64,000 bases of DNA from Paraconiothyrium sp. Pb-2020 (taxonomy: Eukaryota > Ascomycota > Dothideomycetes > Pleosporales > Didymosphaeriaceae), in NCBI GenBank assembly GCA_022419385.1, contig JAJUBI010000001.1, positions 2,418,001 to 2,482,000 on the forward strand, in the 5' to 3' direction. Shown here piece after piece: positions 11,601 through 23,092 of this stretch. The stretch's first letter is position 1, and the number at the start of each line of letters is the position of its first letter. The notes below the pieces were generated by a model, which was given only the letters and a program-made list of their open reading frames with translations, did no database searches and was not told where the DNA came from. The position numbers were made by a program, and so were the translations under genes.

Positions 11601-11797
11601 GCTATATAAGCTGAAGGACACTCACTAATATCACCACTTCCGAGACTGAGTACATGGCCATCTACACGAGAACCATAGTTCGGACTGGCGACCGTATCGC
11701 CTGTGTTATCAACATCTCCTAGTCTCAGGTGCCCGCCCAATCCTCCCGTTTCGCTAACAGCGCACGCCAAAGAAGCCTCCTTGACCGGCGGTATCAT
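8611..11797 (-). CDS. NLR-like NACHT/ankyrin protein with N-terminal amyloid-type motif
   Basis: Proposed exons (reading down) are 11797-11626, 11580-11492, 11416-11254, 11207-11183 and 11128-8611, giving 988 residues. A 25-nt exon completes the P-loop: splicing gives WVHGILGSGKTILT (Walker A, residues 143-147). Walker B is LVVDGLDE (about 239-245), followed by a LLITSRT sensor. About 13 ankyrin repeats fill residues 555-985, many in the GRTPLSWAS form. Before the NACHT domain lies a 90-residue segment rich in G, N, D and V with LGDV, NYG and GHVLSLG (residues 26-52). This resembles HET-S-related amyloid motifs and matches the C-terminus of the divergent neighbour at 12399. By analogy to fungal NLR systems it would sense a ligand through the ankyrins, oligomerise through NACHT and template the effector. 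The start at 11797 is the first in-frame ATG and is the least certain part. Confidence 0.85.
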
Positions 11798-12398
11798 GAT
11801 GGCCTATCGTATCAATTCTGGTTCAGTTCCATCGTGACAAGACTCGGATAGATTTGTCGTCGTCAGCCTCGCGAGGACATGTCCGAGATCAGCTTTGGTC
11901 ACGTGGTAGGTTATCGATAACAATGTGTGAGGAAGGATCGGCTGGCCGCCTTTCAGCCTTGTCCTCCTGTCTGATCGTCCCTTGCCGCGCTTGTGACATT
12001 CAGCCCCCAACGATGCGAAGATAACGACGCCACTATACAATTGTCGTTACATCGACAGGCCGTCAAGGCCGGTATCGAGCTCTCTCATTGGCGAATAGTA
12101 GTCAATTGCCGTGCATCGGGCGTTCTCTAACTCAGCCAGCTATGCCTAATAGGTGGCCTTTACGACCTGACGGGGATACCATTCCGCAACGCAATGCACT
12201 CGCAATAAACATGCAGGGCTGGCTTCCAATCAAGACGGGCAACTGGGGGCAGTACATGTGCATGCATGTGCGTTCACTTTACTTTGAGCTGCAACACTGC
12301 CGACAGTTTCCGAGAGCTAAGATGCGCAGCCTTCTGCGCTTTGAGAAGCCGCTTTCATTGCTTCATCCTCCGGTGCCAAGTTGGCCATTCCATCGACA
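11798..12398. promoter_or_regulatory. Shared 601-bp divergent promoter region of the NLR/SesB-like pair
   Basis: The start codons of the NLR (-) and the SesB-like hydrolase (+) face away from each other across 601 bp, allowing co-regulation. Short open frames inside have no protein-like composition. No clear TATA box or palindromic operator was identified. Confidence 0.45.
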
Positions 12399-13791
12399 AT
12401 GATGCGCTTTGAGGCCGAAAGCGATCAATTCGACAAAGTGATCCCGGATGGCTTGAATCAGCTGTATGATGCGGGGCCGAAGGCGAAGGTCGAGTGAGGA
12501 ACATCAGCCTTGTTCGCGGGATGACATGCTGATTATACAGTATCGTTTTCGTTCACGGCCTGCGAGGCCATCCTCAAACAACATGGGAAGCGTGTGATGC
12601 TGATGGAGATCGAATTTACTGGCCAAAGGAACTTCTGCCAGCAACCATTCCAGAAAGTCGAATATTCAGCTTTGGTTACCCAACCGAATTCGCTACATTC
12701 TACCCTGTGATCAAAGCCGATGCAGTTACGCATACCAATATAGATGACAATTCCACCGCGTTAATGGTTAAACTCGGCAACCGTCGACAAGATACAGCCA
12801 CTGTATGCGTCTTCAATGTGGTCATTAGCCCGCACTGACATATCTGCGATGCAGACAAATCGACCCATCATATTCGTGGCCCACTCACTCGGTGGCCTAG
12901 TTGTCGCAAACGGTCTGTCAAGTCAAAGTGGCTCGAACGAACAACGTCAGGAGGTCATAAGCAGCACGTGCGGGACCATCTTTCTGGGCACGCCGTTCAA
13001 GGGGTCAGATAAAGCTCAATGGGCGGATCTGGCAAAGAAGGTGTTAAGCATGCTCGGCGACAGCAATGACCAGATCATCAAAGACCTTGACACGAAATCT
13101 ACTAAATTGCAGCAGATTAGCTCTGACTTTCATCTATTGTTACAACAGCGCCACGAATCGAAGGAGCTCAGTCCAATTCAGGTTGCATGTTTTTTCGAGA
13201 CCAAGTCGACCATGTGGAAGAAGAAAAAGGACTTAGGCCTCATCGTGACGAAACAGTCTGCAGCAATTGCCGGATATCAACCCATGCCCATCAACGCGGA
13301 TCATCGTGCCAGTACGTGATCGTTGGCCTGATGGGGGTGTGCCTTAGCTGACTGTATCTCTTTCATCAGTGTGTAGATTCACGGATGCCCAAACTACTGG
13401 ATACATCGATGCAACGGACACGATGAAGTTGATGCTCGAGAACTGGGGGCAGAAGCATCCTAGCGAAAAGGTAAAGCACCCATAACGAACCCTACTTTTT
13501 CGTTCCTTTTTACTGAGCAGCGACCATTCAGCATGGGAATATATCAATTAGCCTAGGAAATGTTCAGCAAGGGGCCAACGTACTCAACTATGGGATAGTC
13601 ACTGGTCATGTTGTCGCGACTGTGAAGAACGCGAATAACCTAAGCGTCTCGCATACAGTAAGTTGGGTGGATGGGACGTCCTATTATAAATCTAAAGTGT
13701 ACTACAGTTCAATTCGATTGGACATGGCACATCAGCTTCTGATGCTGCCATTAGGGCTTGGACAGAAAAGCAGACCACAACTGGATTCTGA
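12399..13791 (+). CDS. SesB-like alpha/beta hydrolase with C-terminal amyloid-type motif
   Basis: Proposed exons are 12399-12493, 12541-12802, 12855-13311, 13370-13470, 13532-13657 and 13708-13791, giving 374 residues. Each junction restores a family motif. Exon 1/2 gives KVDIVFVHGLRGHP (oxyanion loop, His37-Gly38). Exon 3 gives IIFVAHSLGGLV, with the nucleophile Ser130. Exon 3/4 gives NADHRAMCRF, with probable catalytic His269. Exon 5 encodes a Gly/Asn-rich tail with SLGNV, NYG and GHVV (residues 312-333). Exon 6 ends in TTTGF. SesB-type lipase-like domains are known as effectors or partners of fungal NLRs. The tail pattern repeats that of the NLR N-terminus next door, so the hydrolase is the likely effector. 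Two tandem ATGs (12399, 12402) open the frame. Confidence 0.83.
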
Positions 13792-14439
13792 GATTCGGGC
13801 TGGTGTTCAAATCACCCAACGCGCACTTTCGATGGATCAGAACTGTCGCGATGCTAGAAACTACGTAGCAAGTGCGTATGTTAGAAAAGCAAGGCACAGC
13901 ACCGCCTAGCCTTTGGCCTTGTGTCTTGTTACCCCTTTGGTCACACTGTTCACCCTAATAAGGTTGCGCAAAGTATTGTATTAAGGTCCAGTCTTGCACA
14001 AGGAACTTGCGTATGGACGAATGCGAACAGATTGTGTCGCTTTGCCCATCACCAGCCATGTCTTGAACAGCACAGGGCACCCGTTCGGGGACGAAAGTCT
14101 GGTTCAGCTGAAGTGGGGCGGAAACGGAAATCGAACGTGATTGTGGCGGGCGCGACGATATGATTTGACTGCCGTGCGGGGTTTGGCCATCCTTCCAAGC
14201 GTCGCCTACAGGGATGCGCGAATCTGCATGGTGCATGCCCAGGGGTGGCGGCTGACGGGGACTGTATTTGTGAGACCAGGCAAGAGGTAGAGCCTCGCCT
14301 GCTCCGCCACGCACAAGGCTGTGAACTGTTTCCATCACCACGAACATGAGCTGAAAAATCATCGTCCAGTGTCCTCCTGGCTAAATCACTTCTCTCACCA
14401 TGGATCACTACGTTCCGCTGCCTTGATCGCGAGACACGG
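13792..14439. other. Intergenic region
   Basis: This is the 3' flank of the SesB-like gene and the 5' flank of the long coiled-coil protein gene. Short frames occur on both strands but none shows a recognisable motif or splice-consistent extension. Confidence 0.45.
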
Positions 14440-17400
14440 ATGAGAACAAACCTCAATCCGGAGGCCGCCGTCGATGGCGTTGCCGGCATTACCAAACGAA
14501 CCAGTCAATTGTCGCATACGCTTTTCGACATTGCTTCTGGCCTCGTCGTGGATACTGCTTCAGATTCTTCTATTCCGCAGGCAATCTGCAACATTGCGCG
14601 CGAATTCGCGGACATCGCCCAGCTATGTCTAGAAGCATGCACCCTACTAGAGCGAGACAAAGGGCGCGGGAAGAAGACCGACGCTGGCATCATCCTGGGG
14701 CGACTCGATGTACTCATCCGGGAATTCGAGGATGCGCTAAACGACTTTGTACCCAAGAAGGTCCCTCGATGGCTCAAAGGGCTCTTCCAGAACGAAGGCG
14801 TCTATCTGATAACAAAGTGTCATTCTATAAAAGAGCCTTTACGCTTGTTTTTGTCGATACTCAGAATCGCAGATGTTCGTGGAGCAAATAACAAAACGTA
14901 TGCTATCCAGACAGTTTTAATGCATCATATACTGATTGATCAGCTCGAACAAAAAGAGAAAAAGGAGAGATGAAATGGCCTTGTCGATGGCAATGGAATG
15001 TGAGTGTGCAGAAAGCTGGGTGGAGACTAATAGACAAGTTATCAAAGTCCTCATGAACGCAGAACGTCGTATACAGAAGGGGTTCCCCCGAGATGTACAT
15101 CAATTGCATTACTGGACCGAGTCTCCCGGCGCTACTGCAGCGTGGATATACGAGTTGATCTTCAACAAAGTCTTGAGTGCACAGCCGGACGAGCACCGTC
15201 GAACTGCCAGAGGCGGTCGTGTCAAAACCGTAGACACGGCTGGTGGCAACGGGGCAGCATCTGACAGTGAACAAGAGGATGATATTGGGACTATCCCACC
15301 TGATCTGGAGAGGGAGCTCGACTTAAGCCCTATCAGAAGCCGGGTGATCAACGAGCTGCTCGAGCGATGGACTGGTTTGAGCTTCGACGAGATCCGGCAA
15401 CTTGCTGAAACAAGCGACAGAGGAAGATCGCGTCTCCAAGACACAGCCCGACGCGTCATCAAATGGTATCTCAAGAACGAGAAGTCCTCTTCCGAGGATG
15501 GAGGCTCTCCACGAGCACGCAGCAAAACGAGAAGCTACGATGAGGAGCAATACACCTCGTCGAAGCAGCCTTCTAAAGCCTCTAACGCCATCAAAGTTGA
15601 CAATGAGCCCCAACCAACGCTGCGGGCACCAACACCTCCTGGCTCGCCAAAGACACCCACAAACAGACCTACACTTCCTGTGCAAGGCCTCAAAGAGACT
15701 GAAGTACCTAGAAGACCCGCTGAGGACGACCAGGCAGTTCCCCGGATAGACAAGAATTTTGGACATGCAAGCAACTCGAAAGCTGGGCTCAGCAAGTTGA
15801 CTGACGATGCGTGGGGCTTCGATCTTGGCTCGAGCAGAACAAAGACTGGAGAACATAGCAAGCCCGCGGAAGATCCATGGCGTTGGGGTTTTGGCTCAAC
15901 TGGCAAGAGGACTGAGGAGCAGGGCAACACCGTTGAAGACGATTGGAGCGCCGATTGGGGCAGTTTTGTTAGCAAGAAAAAGAAGAAGAAGAAAGGCAAG
16001 GCGGCGGTTGAATCACAACCAATTCCCGATGACAGCTCGAAAGCCTTCATACTAGTCGAGTCTACGGTGCCATCAGTAATGGCCACAAAGGAACGAGACA
16101 CCACTGAATCCGCTACCAAGTTTGAGCACAGCTCGAATCGAAGCCCTGGCGCAACCAGCAGTATGCTAGGTCAGTTCGGCGACGATCAGCCCAATCCATG
16201 GGCTGAATCCATGCTCGAAACGGGTCAGAGCTCCAAAGATGGGGAAATCGAAGTGAAAAAATTCTCCGCACTCGATCTGAATAGTGCCGCGAAAGGAAAA
16301 GATGCTGCGCCATTTGAAAGTCGAGTCCCTTCCCCTGATATTGTCTTACCGAAAGCATCGGATTCTTCCTCGAACAAGCCAATCATAATTCGACCGGGTA
16401 TGGACGAGACCCAGACGTTTGGAGGACAGCAAGTCAGAATCACCATGACAAAAGCTATGGAGCAGCCAGCACCGAAGAAGTCAACTCTGTCAAAGTCGTC
16501 CGCCAGCGATAATAGTGGTCGCCGTCCACAAAGCGCTAAAACCCAGACTTCGTCCAAGGTGGAGTTTGTTGATCCGGAACCGGAGCATACCTCAGATCGC
16601 CGGTCTCGAGACCAGCGCGCTCCAACACGCGAGTCCAGTAGGAATAGAAAAGACGACGAACTGAATTCACGTGTCTCCACGCGACATAGCACCCAAAGTG
16701 GACGGCATCGGCCCAGCAGTTTATTCGCGGAGCTCCCGATCCCTCAGACGGGAACAGTGATGAACTCGTACAGCGCGGGCAGTCTCTTTTCAGGCGGCCT
16801 TTTGCCTCATATATCGTATCCTACAACGACGGGCCCGGTTAGGCCTTACATAGGCCCTTACCCTAATTACTATCCGAACAGCTTCTACGAACAACAATTG
16901 AACGCGTTTATAGAGAGCGAGAAAGCCCGGCGAGTTGCAGAGGACGCAAGGAAAGAAGATAGCTTGATGAAAGCGCAGCAGGATGAGAAAATGACCATGG
17001 CACACAAGGCGAGGGAGCAGGAGCTTATGAACATCATACTTGAGATGCAAGAAGATGCACGACAAAACGCAGAGAAATGGGAGGACGAGAAACGAGCGAT
17101 TGACAGGGAAGCCATCGCGCAAGCACAATTGAAAGAGCAAGGCCATTTGCCCACTGAACCTACGAACACACAGATGGCGCATTACAAAGAAGAGGTAGAC
17201 CGGCTCTATGGCATTATAGAAAGGTTCAACCGGGAAAAGAACATTGAGTGGGTGAGTGACATCATAGCTTCATGTTGTGTCCGGAGTTGGATGCGTCCCA
17301 TCCCTACCATGATAATCGGTCCAAATCTAGCCTCACCTCTCATATATCTACAAAGATGTTCGAGGTGTTATGCGGATTGTAGTTGTCTACCTCGCCGCGG

Positions 17401-18779
17401 AAGTGGTTTGTCCATGGCTTCACGAGACGTACACTGACTCTTGGCTATCCGCTATCATTAGGCTACGGAGAGAGAACGCATCGAAAAGTATGCCACAACA
17501 GAGCTCAACCGCAGAATTGAAGAGTGCGAAGAACAACAGCAGGAAGCACTGGAGGAAGCCCTGGATGAGAGTCAGCAACACTACGAAGAACTTATCAAAG
17601 CCGAACAGAAAAAGGTCCAAGAAGCAACTATGCGTGCCGAGGTTTATGTCAAGAAGTACAATGATGAGTTCGCCAGACGCCGATCGAAAGAACCTTCCAT
17701 AACAATATCCGGCACCACCCAGGCATCTAAAGATCAATTAAACGTCTTTGACTACCTAGAACGACCAGATCGTAACTGGTCTTTGGGATCATCTCGAGAA
17801 GAGGAAACCGAGAGCGTTGGGGTCACTACCGAAAGCGAACTTCTCGAGAACAAATGGCGGGACCGAGATCCGTACATGCACGCAATGCCGCAGCCTCGCG
17901 CCAAAAGATACACAGCATTCTCTGAAGCCACGTCCTCTGCCGAGGAAGCTTCGAATGTGATTATATTCCCGCCACGTGCAGGTTGGAATGATATGGGCCA
18001 CAATCAGCTTGGAAATTACTTGTCGATGAGTGGGTTTACGCCCATGTTCGAGGAGCGAGAGCCTTCAGCTCAAGATCCTACGGGGCGCCGTGAGAAGATA
18101 GGAACTGGCGGGAATGTCCTACGCGGCACACTGTTCTGGCAGCCACCGGCGTCGACAGCGGAAGCGGATCTTTACAAGTCGCTTCGTAGCTCCGGATGGA
18201 GGCCTACATATGTTAGGACTACAGGTAAATACCAAAGCCAAGTCGTCCTGCGCATGATGCTAACATCATCAGTGTCCGGTCAAACTTGGTTCTTCGGTGC
18301 ACAGCCTGTGCACGCCCAGTTCTTCAGCGGTACGTTACATCCTCAACAACTAGAAGCACTTCCAACTAACTACCTGTACAGATATGTATAAGCCACAAGT
18401 CGGCGCATACCGCGTCTCGCACGCCCGACCAGACACCGAAAAGGAATCCCTCATCATCAGCAAAGACCTCGTGGAAATCGAAGAGCTCGAGTTCCTGGGA
18501 CACATTTACAAGGAAAGCGATGGGAGGATCTTTCTCGATCCTACTCTCACCTCTGAGGACATTGATCACATCGTTGCGCGGTCGTTCCTAGCCCGTGAGG
18601 GAAGATACCGCAAGCGATTCCGCAATACGCAACTACGAGCCTCACAAACCAAGGTTGACATCACGGAACTTGCAAGCGAAGTAGGTGACAGTGTAAGCGA
18701 GATTTCCTTCGGTAGTAGAGATACTGGCAGAGAGAGGACGGTTAGTCTTTGGTCGATGTGGAGTCCCTGGTCTAGATAA
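14440..18779 (+). CDS. Very long low-complexity/coiled-coil protein with helical N-terminal domain
   Basis: Proposed exons are 14440-14897, 14944-17251, 17462-18224, 18273-18329 and 18382-18779, giving about 1327 residues. I do not recognise the protein. The N-terminal 150 residues look all-helical and resemble the helical domains found at the N-termini of fungal NLR-associated proteins (low-confidence inference). Residues 350-700 are disordered, with three spaced Trp elements (DDAWGF, EDPWRWGF, DDWSADWG), a further NPWAESM and a K-rich run (15975-16000). Residues 760-950 are a long charged heptad-like coiled coil bridged by a 210-nt intron, longer than the others here. The C-terminal part after VSGQTWFFGAQPVHAQFF is compact and ends in WSMWSPWSR. 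Its position beside the NLR pair may be coincidental. Confidence 0.7.
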
Positions 18780-18895
18780 GTTCCGACAGGATCATTCAAA
18801 CCTAACGCATCCGCGATTGCTAATATATCTTGAGGCAAGCGATGTTGTGTTATAATGCACGCTCTTCTCTTGTAGCTTGGGTATCTATGTTGTGC

Positions 18896-18925
18896 TATGC
18901 TATGCTATGCTGTAATATGCTATGC
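18896..18925. repeat. TATGC pentanucleotide microsatellite
   Basis: Five TATGC units occur as three in tandem (18896-18910), a diverged TGTAA, then two more (18916-18925). The array straddles the Cog1 stop codon at 18920-18922, so its last bases encode the extreme C-terminus of Cog1. Confidence 0.8.
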
Positions 18926-21435
18926 CAACAGCGCAAAGAGCAGATACGTCTTCTTTGCATAGTCAGCCGCGCTCTTCCTTAGTCTGGCTTTACTGTTCTC
19001 GTCCAGTGTAGTACTTGCAATGGTGCTGACTATATCATCGATGGCGTCGGGAGAGTGGTGCGAGCTTCCGATGAAGCGCTGAATATACAGCATATCGAAG
19101 AGCGCTTGCTTGAGCTTGCGGTCTCGAAGCTCTGTGGCAGCGGCTATATCGATTTCATTTTCGCCATTTACCTGTTCCTCTGTCTCGGTTTCTTCTTTCT
19201 GCTCACCCGAATCTGGACTGTCTCCATTGACGTTTTCACTCTTCACTTCTTTGATAGGAGCTACGGCTGGTTGGCGAAGCAAATCGAGATTTGATTTCAA
19301 GGGTAGCGTCAGATGCTCGACAGCACTAGCTTTGATCTCCCTCACAGCGAGCGGCGCCCATAAGTCGTTCCCACATGCTGCCATGGCCTTCGTCAAGCTT
19401 TGTAGGTACCTCACTGCACTTGGCGAGGGCTGAGCCGGCAACGCAGGGTTACCTTCCCAGAGAATATGGCTCTTCGTTCTCGACTTTAGCCCGCCAGCGA
19501 GTGCCTTCGCATATGCATCTGCGGACGGCTGAGCAACAAACGAAGCCAGAGTTTTGTGTAAAGGCTTTAACAACGCAGGCGTGAACGGTGTGGCCAGCAC
19601 CGAGGCCTTCTCTTGCAATTTGAGATTGGGAATCCGCTCTCCAATCTCCCGTATGACCCGGAGCAGGAAGCATATCTTTAGCACATCGATGTCATCATCA
19701 TCTTCTGTCATTTGTATGATAATCTGGGCGAAGCTCTTGCCTAGGTTCTGTAGCGTGTGGGCAAGCGCTTCCTGTGTGACCTCTTCTAGCAGCCGTGGAT
19801 CATCATCACTTAACAAGGTCTGTTTCGAATCGCCTAGGTCATCATCGTCTGATTCATCAACGTCATCGGCGAACGTGTCGTCCCATCGTGCTTCCTTCAT
19901 CGACTTCACGATGCTCTTCACTTCGAGGATGGATTCCGCCCATGCATCGAATGCGGAAACAATACCCACTACGGAGTTGTCACGGCCTTGATGTATGTTG
20001 ACGAGTGTAGATTTGAATGCTTGTGCGCCGTTCGATACGTCTGCCGATTTAGGGTATTCGCCCCACAAAGACAGGCTAGACGATTGCATAAGTGAGGGTG
20101 AGCCGAGCACGGTCGATAATTCGACAACAACATTTCGAAGAGTCTGTGAGCGAAGCCGAACGATGCTTTCCAGGTGGCTGTTCATCGTATCTCGTAAGTC
20201 GTCCAACACGTTTGCAGATTTGACGCCTGCCATCCGCGATCCAGACAGAATCCATGCTTCGATTAGTTCCTGCCGTAACGTTGCAACTTCTTTCAGTCGG
20301 TTTTCGCTCTCTAACGCTTCCTTCGTTCCCTTGAGAAAGACGGATATTGCCTGTCGCGACCATTGGTGTAATATCCGCTCAGCGTCAGCCCGCTGAAGCT
20401 CGTCATGGCGGGGCCAGGGAGTGTAATTACGCGCTTCATCGCCTATCCAACGGTCATGTATGTCCAGATTGAGCTCATGCAGAGCACAGACGTCAGGGTC
20501 TTGGATCAACGGTTGCGTCTTTAGCTTTGCAAGTGAGTCTGCCAGTCGTCGGGGGAAGATTGTCTGCGTATCCAGACACGTCTGTATACACAACTTCAAC
20601 GCACTCGTCCCATGTTTGGCAAGTTCGTCATCACCGTGCTGGAGCAACTTCACACTGTTCTCCAATCGAATCTTGTGGAAGTGATGCAGAACATCCGTAG
20701 GCGTCGAGCTCGTAATCAGAGCATAGGCGCACATGCTCTCGACCAGATCTGCAGGTTCGCCCTCAGCACTGCTCATACGATTTTCTATCCGCTTTATTAA
20801 CTTGCGACGTGCCGATAGCAGGCGTTCCCAGAGCTGATCGACAATGGATGGCTTGTTCGCTGATTGTGACATTGCTTTGTGTAGAAGACGCGATATGACA
20901 AGGACCTTAGCCATAAGAAGGTATGATCCTTCATTTTTCATGAGACGTGTTATGACAATGGGCGAGCTCCGGAGGACGGCAAGCTGCGAGGCAAACGTGT
21001 AGCGTTCCTGGTCTGTCTCCGTCAGTAACGCTTTGTCCAGTTCTGCCACAGGTGATTCTAACCGCGTCTTCGAATATATGAGTCCAGTCTGGCCGCACTG
21101 TTCGTAATACGATCCAGCGTTTTCGAATTGCAGCTGTGTCCAACTCTTGAGAGTTTGCCCTCGACTTGCTCCATGCGGACCTCCATGTCGATTATCGTTT
21201 CGGCCGTGTCGAGGAGGCTGCGGTAGCTCGCGCTGTTTCCAGAATTAGGGACCATCCTCTAAGAGTCGTACAAGCTCTCCAGCATGTCTTACCCCACGAG
21301 CGAGCGCAGCTTCTCGCGATTCTCGTCGGCATTGGACCGCAACTGCTGCTCCAACTTGCGGACCACGGGGATGGGGTACTGGAAAGCATCTTCCCAGCCC
21401 TTGAACGTTCGTGGATCCGGCGCTTCGGCCGCCAT
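18920..21435 (-). CDS. COG1: Conserved oligomeric Golgi complex subunit 1
   Basis: Subunit of the COG tether for retrograde vesicle traffic within the Golgi. Proposed exons (reading down) are 21435-21293, 21232-21099 and 21042-18920, giving about 799 residues. The N-terminus after splicing has FQYPIPVVRKLEQQL and LRSLVGASYRSLLDTAE, then VEGKLSRVGHSCNS and ERYTFASQLAVLRSSP. This is the family signature that precedes the long helical rod. The second intron (56 nt, GTGCGG donor) is my best fit; a 68-nt alternative starting at 21110 also restores frame. The start chosen at 21435 (MAAEAPDPRTF) matches fungal Cog1 better than an ATG 63 nt upstream. An acidic linker (DDVDESDDDD) and a C-terminal ETETEEQ stretch are present. 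Confidence 0.88.
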
Positions 21436-21622
21436 ATTTACGAGCGCAATCGAATGCGGTTCAGCTAGGAGGGGCCATGTCGACACGCGGAGGTTCACGA
21501 TGGCTCGGCGGAACTATTGACCGAGCTTAGTCACCTTCACTTTGGATGCCATGTGCAAGCTTCAACCGCGAGCGACATGTTTAGGAGGTCATCTTTATTA
21601 TTGTTTTGAATTTATGCGAGCG

Positions 21623-22847
21623 CTAGTCATCCTCGCTGTCCTCATTTGCCTGTTGTTCCGCAAGCCTCTGAGCCTCCTTCCACTGATCTGCAAACTCCCG
21701 CATCATGCCCTCGCCTCCTCGACTTGCGTCCACCACGTCTCTGGGCATTTTATGAGCGCTATACTGCGGGGTCGAGAAGCCATATGCTTCAGGGTCATCC
21801 CTGTGAATCAAACGGAACTCAGGCTGCCACAAGTCGATCACGTCGTTTTCTTCGTCTTCTGGATCCTTCGCAGAAGCGTCCTGGGCTTCAGAATGCAACG
21901 GCTCTTCCAAAGTCAACAGCTCCATCCAGCTGAAAAGGAGCGGGTCTGTCCGCAGAGCCCAGGGGTTGAAATCCACCAACCACACGCGATCGTGCGGTGG
22001 CGGGATGTAGACATCGAATGTGAAATTAGGATCCGGGAAAGTGTCGCGTAGTCTCACATCGAAAAATTCTTGAACAGATTGCCGCAACTTATCCTGCATC
22101 TTGAACAGAAAGTCGAAGTGATTCAAATCTCGCTGACATATGGCGATCAACTTCCGGTTGCGCACAAAACACCGAAATTCAACGGATGGATTGAGAACGA
22201 TCCATTTCCGCAGAACCAAGTGGTAGGGAATGGCCATATCGCCTTCCGTAGCCGGATCTCCATCTACAGTGTCATCGAAAGCCTGCTCGAGGTCGTGTGT
22301 GACAAAGTCGCTTGATTTGAGCAGCAGGTAGATGTCGTTAGGTGTCCGGCACTCCATGCTATTGGTTGCTGCAATCCAGGTCGCGTCCTTAGGTGCAGAC
22401 CAATTTAGCTTCGGAGCCACCTTGCCGCCCAGCTCCTCGATCACAGCCTCTATGGCCTCATGCGTCTCCCTCCAGTGTGTCGATGGATCTTGGTTCGGGC
22501 CGTCGTCGTCGCCGTCATTGTCGGCGCCCGAGAATATGCCGCTGTCGGCATCGGACCATTCAGGATTGTCGTTCTCTTCGGGTGGAAGTATGATACCATC
22601 CGCGCGTAGATATTCTAGGAACGCGCTGGGCAGAGGTATAAGACGCGCCTTCGGTGTGATAGCTCGGTATCTTAGAACGTTAGTGTCGTCCAGCATCGTG
22701 GTAGGTGTGTGTTCACTTTGGATGCCAGTTGTGGTATGAGCAGTTCAAGATATGCTGTTTCGTAACAGGCGGAAAAGGCAGCTGTTTGGGCTTGTTTGGC
22801 GGGGCATCTACGGGAGATGCCGCAGAGTCCGCTTGCTCAGTACTCAT
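21623..22847 (-). CDS. CDC123: Cell division cycle protein 123 (eIF2 assembly chaperone)
   Basis: An ATP-grasp-like protein that joins eIF2 alpha and gamma subunits during eIF2 assembly. Proposed exons (reading down) are 22847-22717 and 22670-21623, giving 392 residues. The 46-nt intron joins CSYHNWHPK to YRAITPKARLIPLP, the invariant N-terminal signature. Other family blocks are PKLNWSAPKDATWI, DIYLLLKSSDF, LRKWIVLNPSVEFRCFVR, CQRDLNHFDF and WLVDFNPW with its metal/ATP-binding Asp and Asn. An acidic insert (DADSGIFSGADNDGDDDG) lies near residue 90. The 245-bp upstream region is shared with divergent CWC21. Confidence 0.93.
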
Positions 22848-23092
22848 GACGGATGCAGTGACGGTATTAATAGACTGTAAGAACCACCAGGAAGATGAAG
22901 CGTGCGTTGGGAGTATGACTCCATTGCGTCCAGTCACCGATGAGTCTTCGTCAGTGTGGTACCGAAAGATTTCGCGGGGCGGCCACGAATGCCAAGCCAC
23001 ACCTCCGAGAGCAACTCCGCATCGAACATCAACCCAATCCTCGCCTCCGCCACCTGCAATCCACGAACTTGGCCTGCCTCAACTGGGTCAAC

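Noticed and set aside
12088..12402. 104-codon frame between the NLR and SesB-like genes
   Set aside because: It has no recognisable content, overlaps the start of the hydrolase and lies in the expected promoter region.
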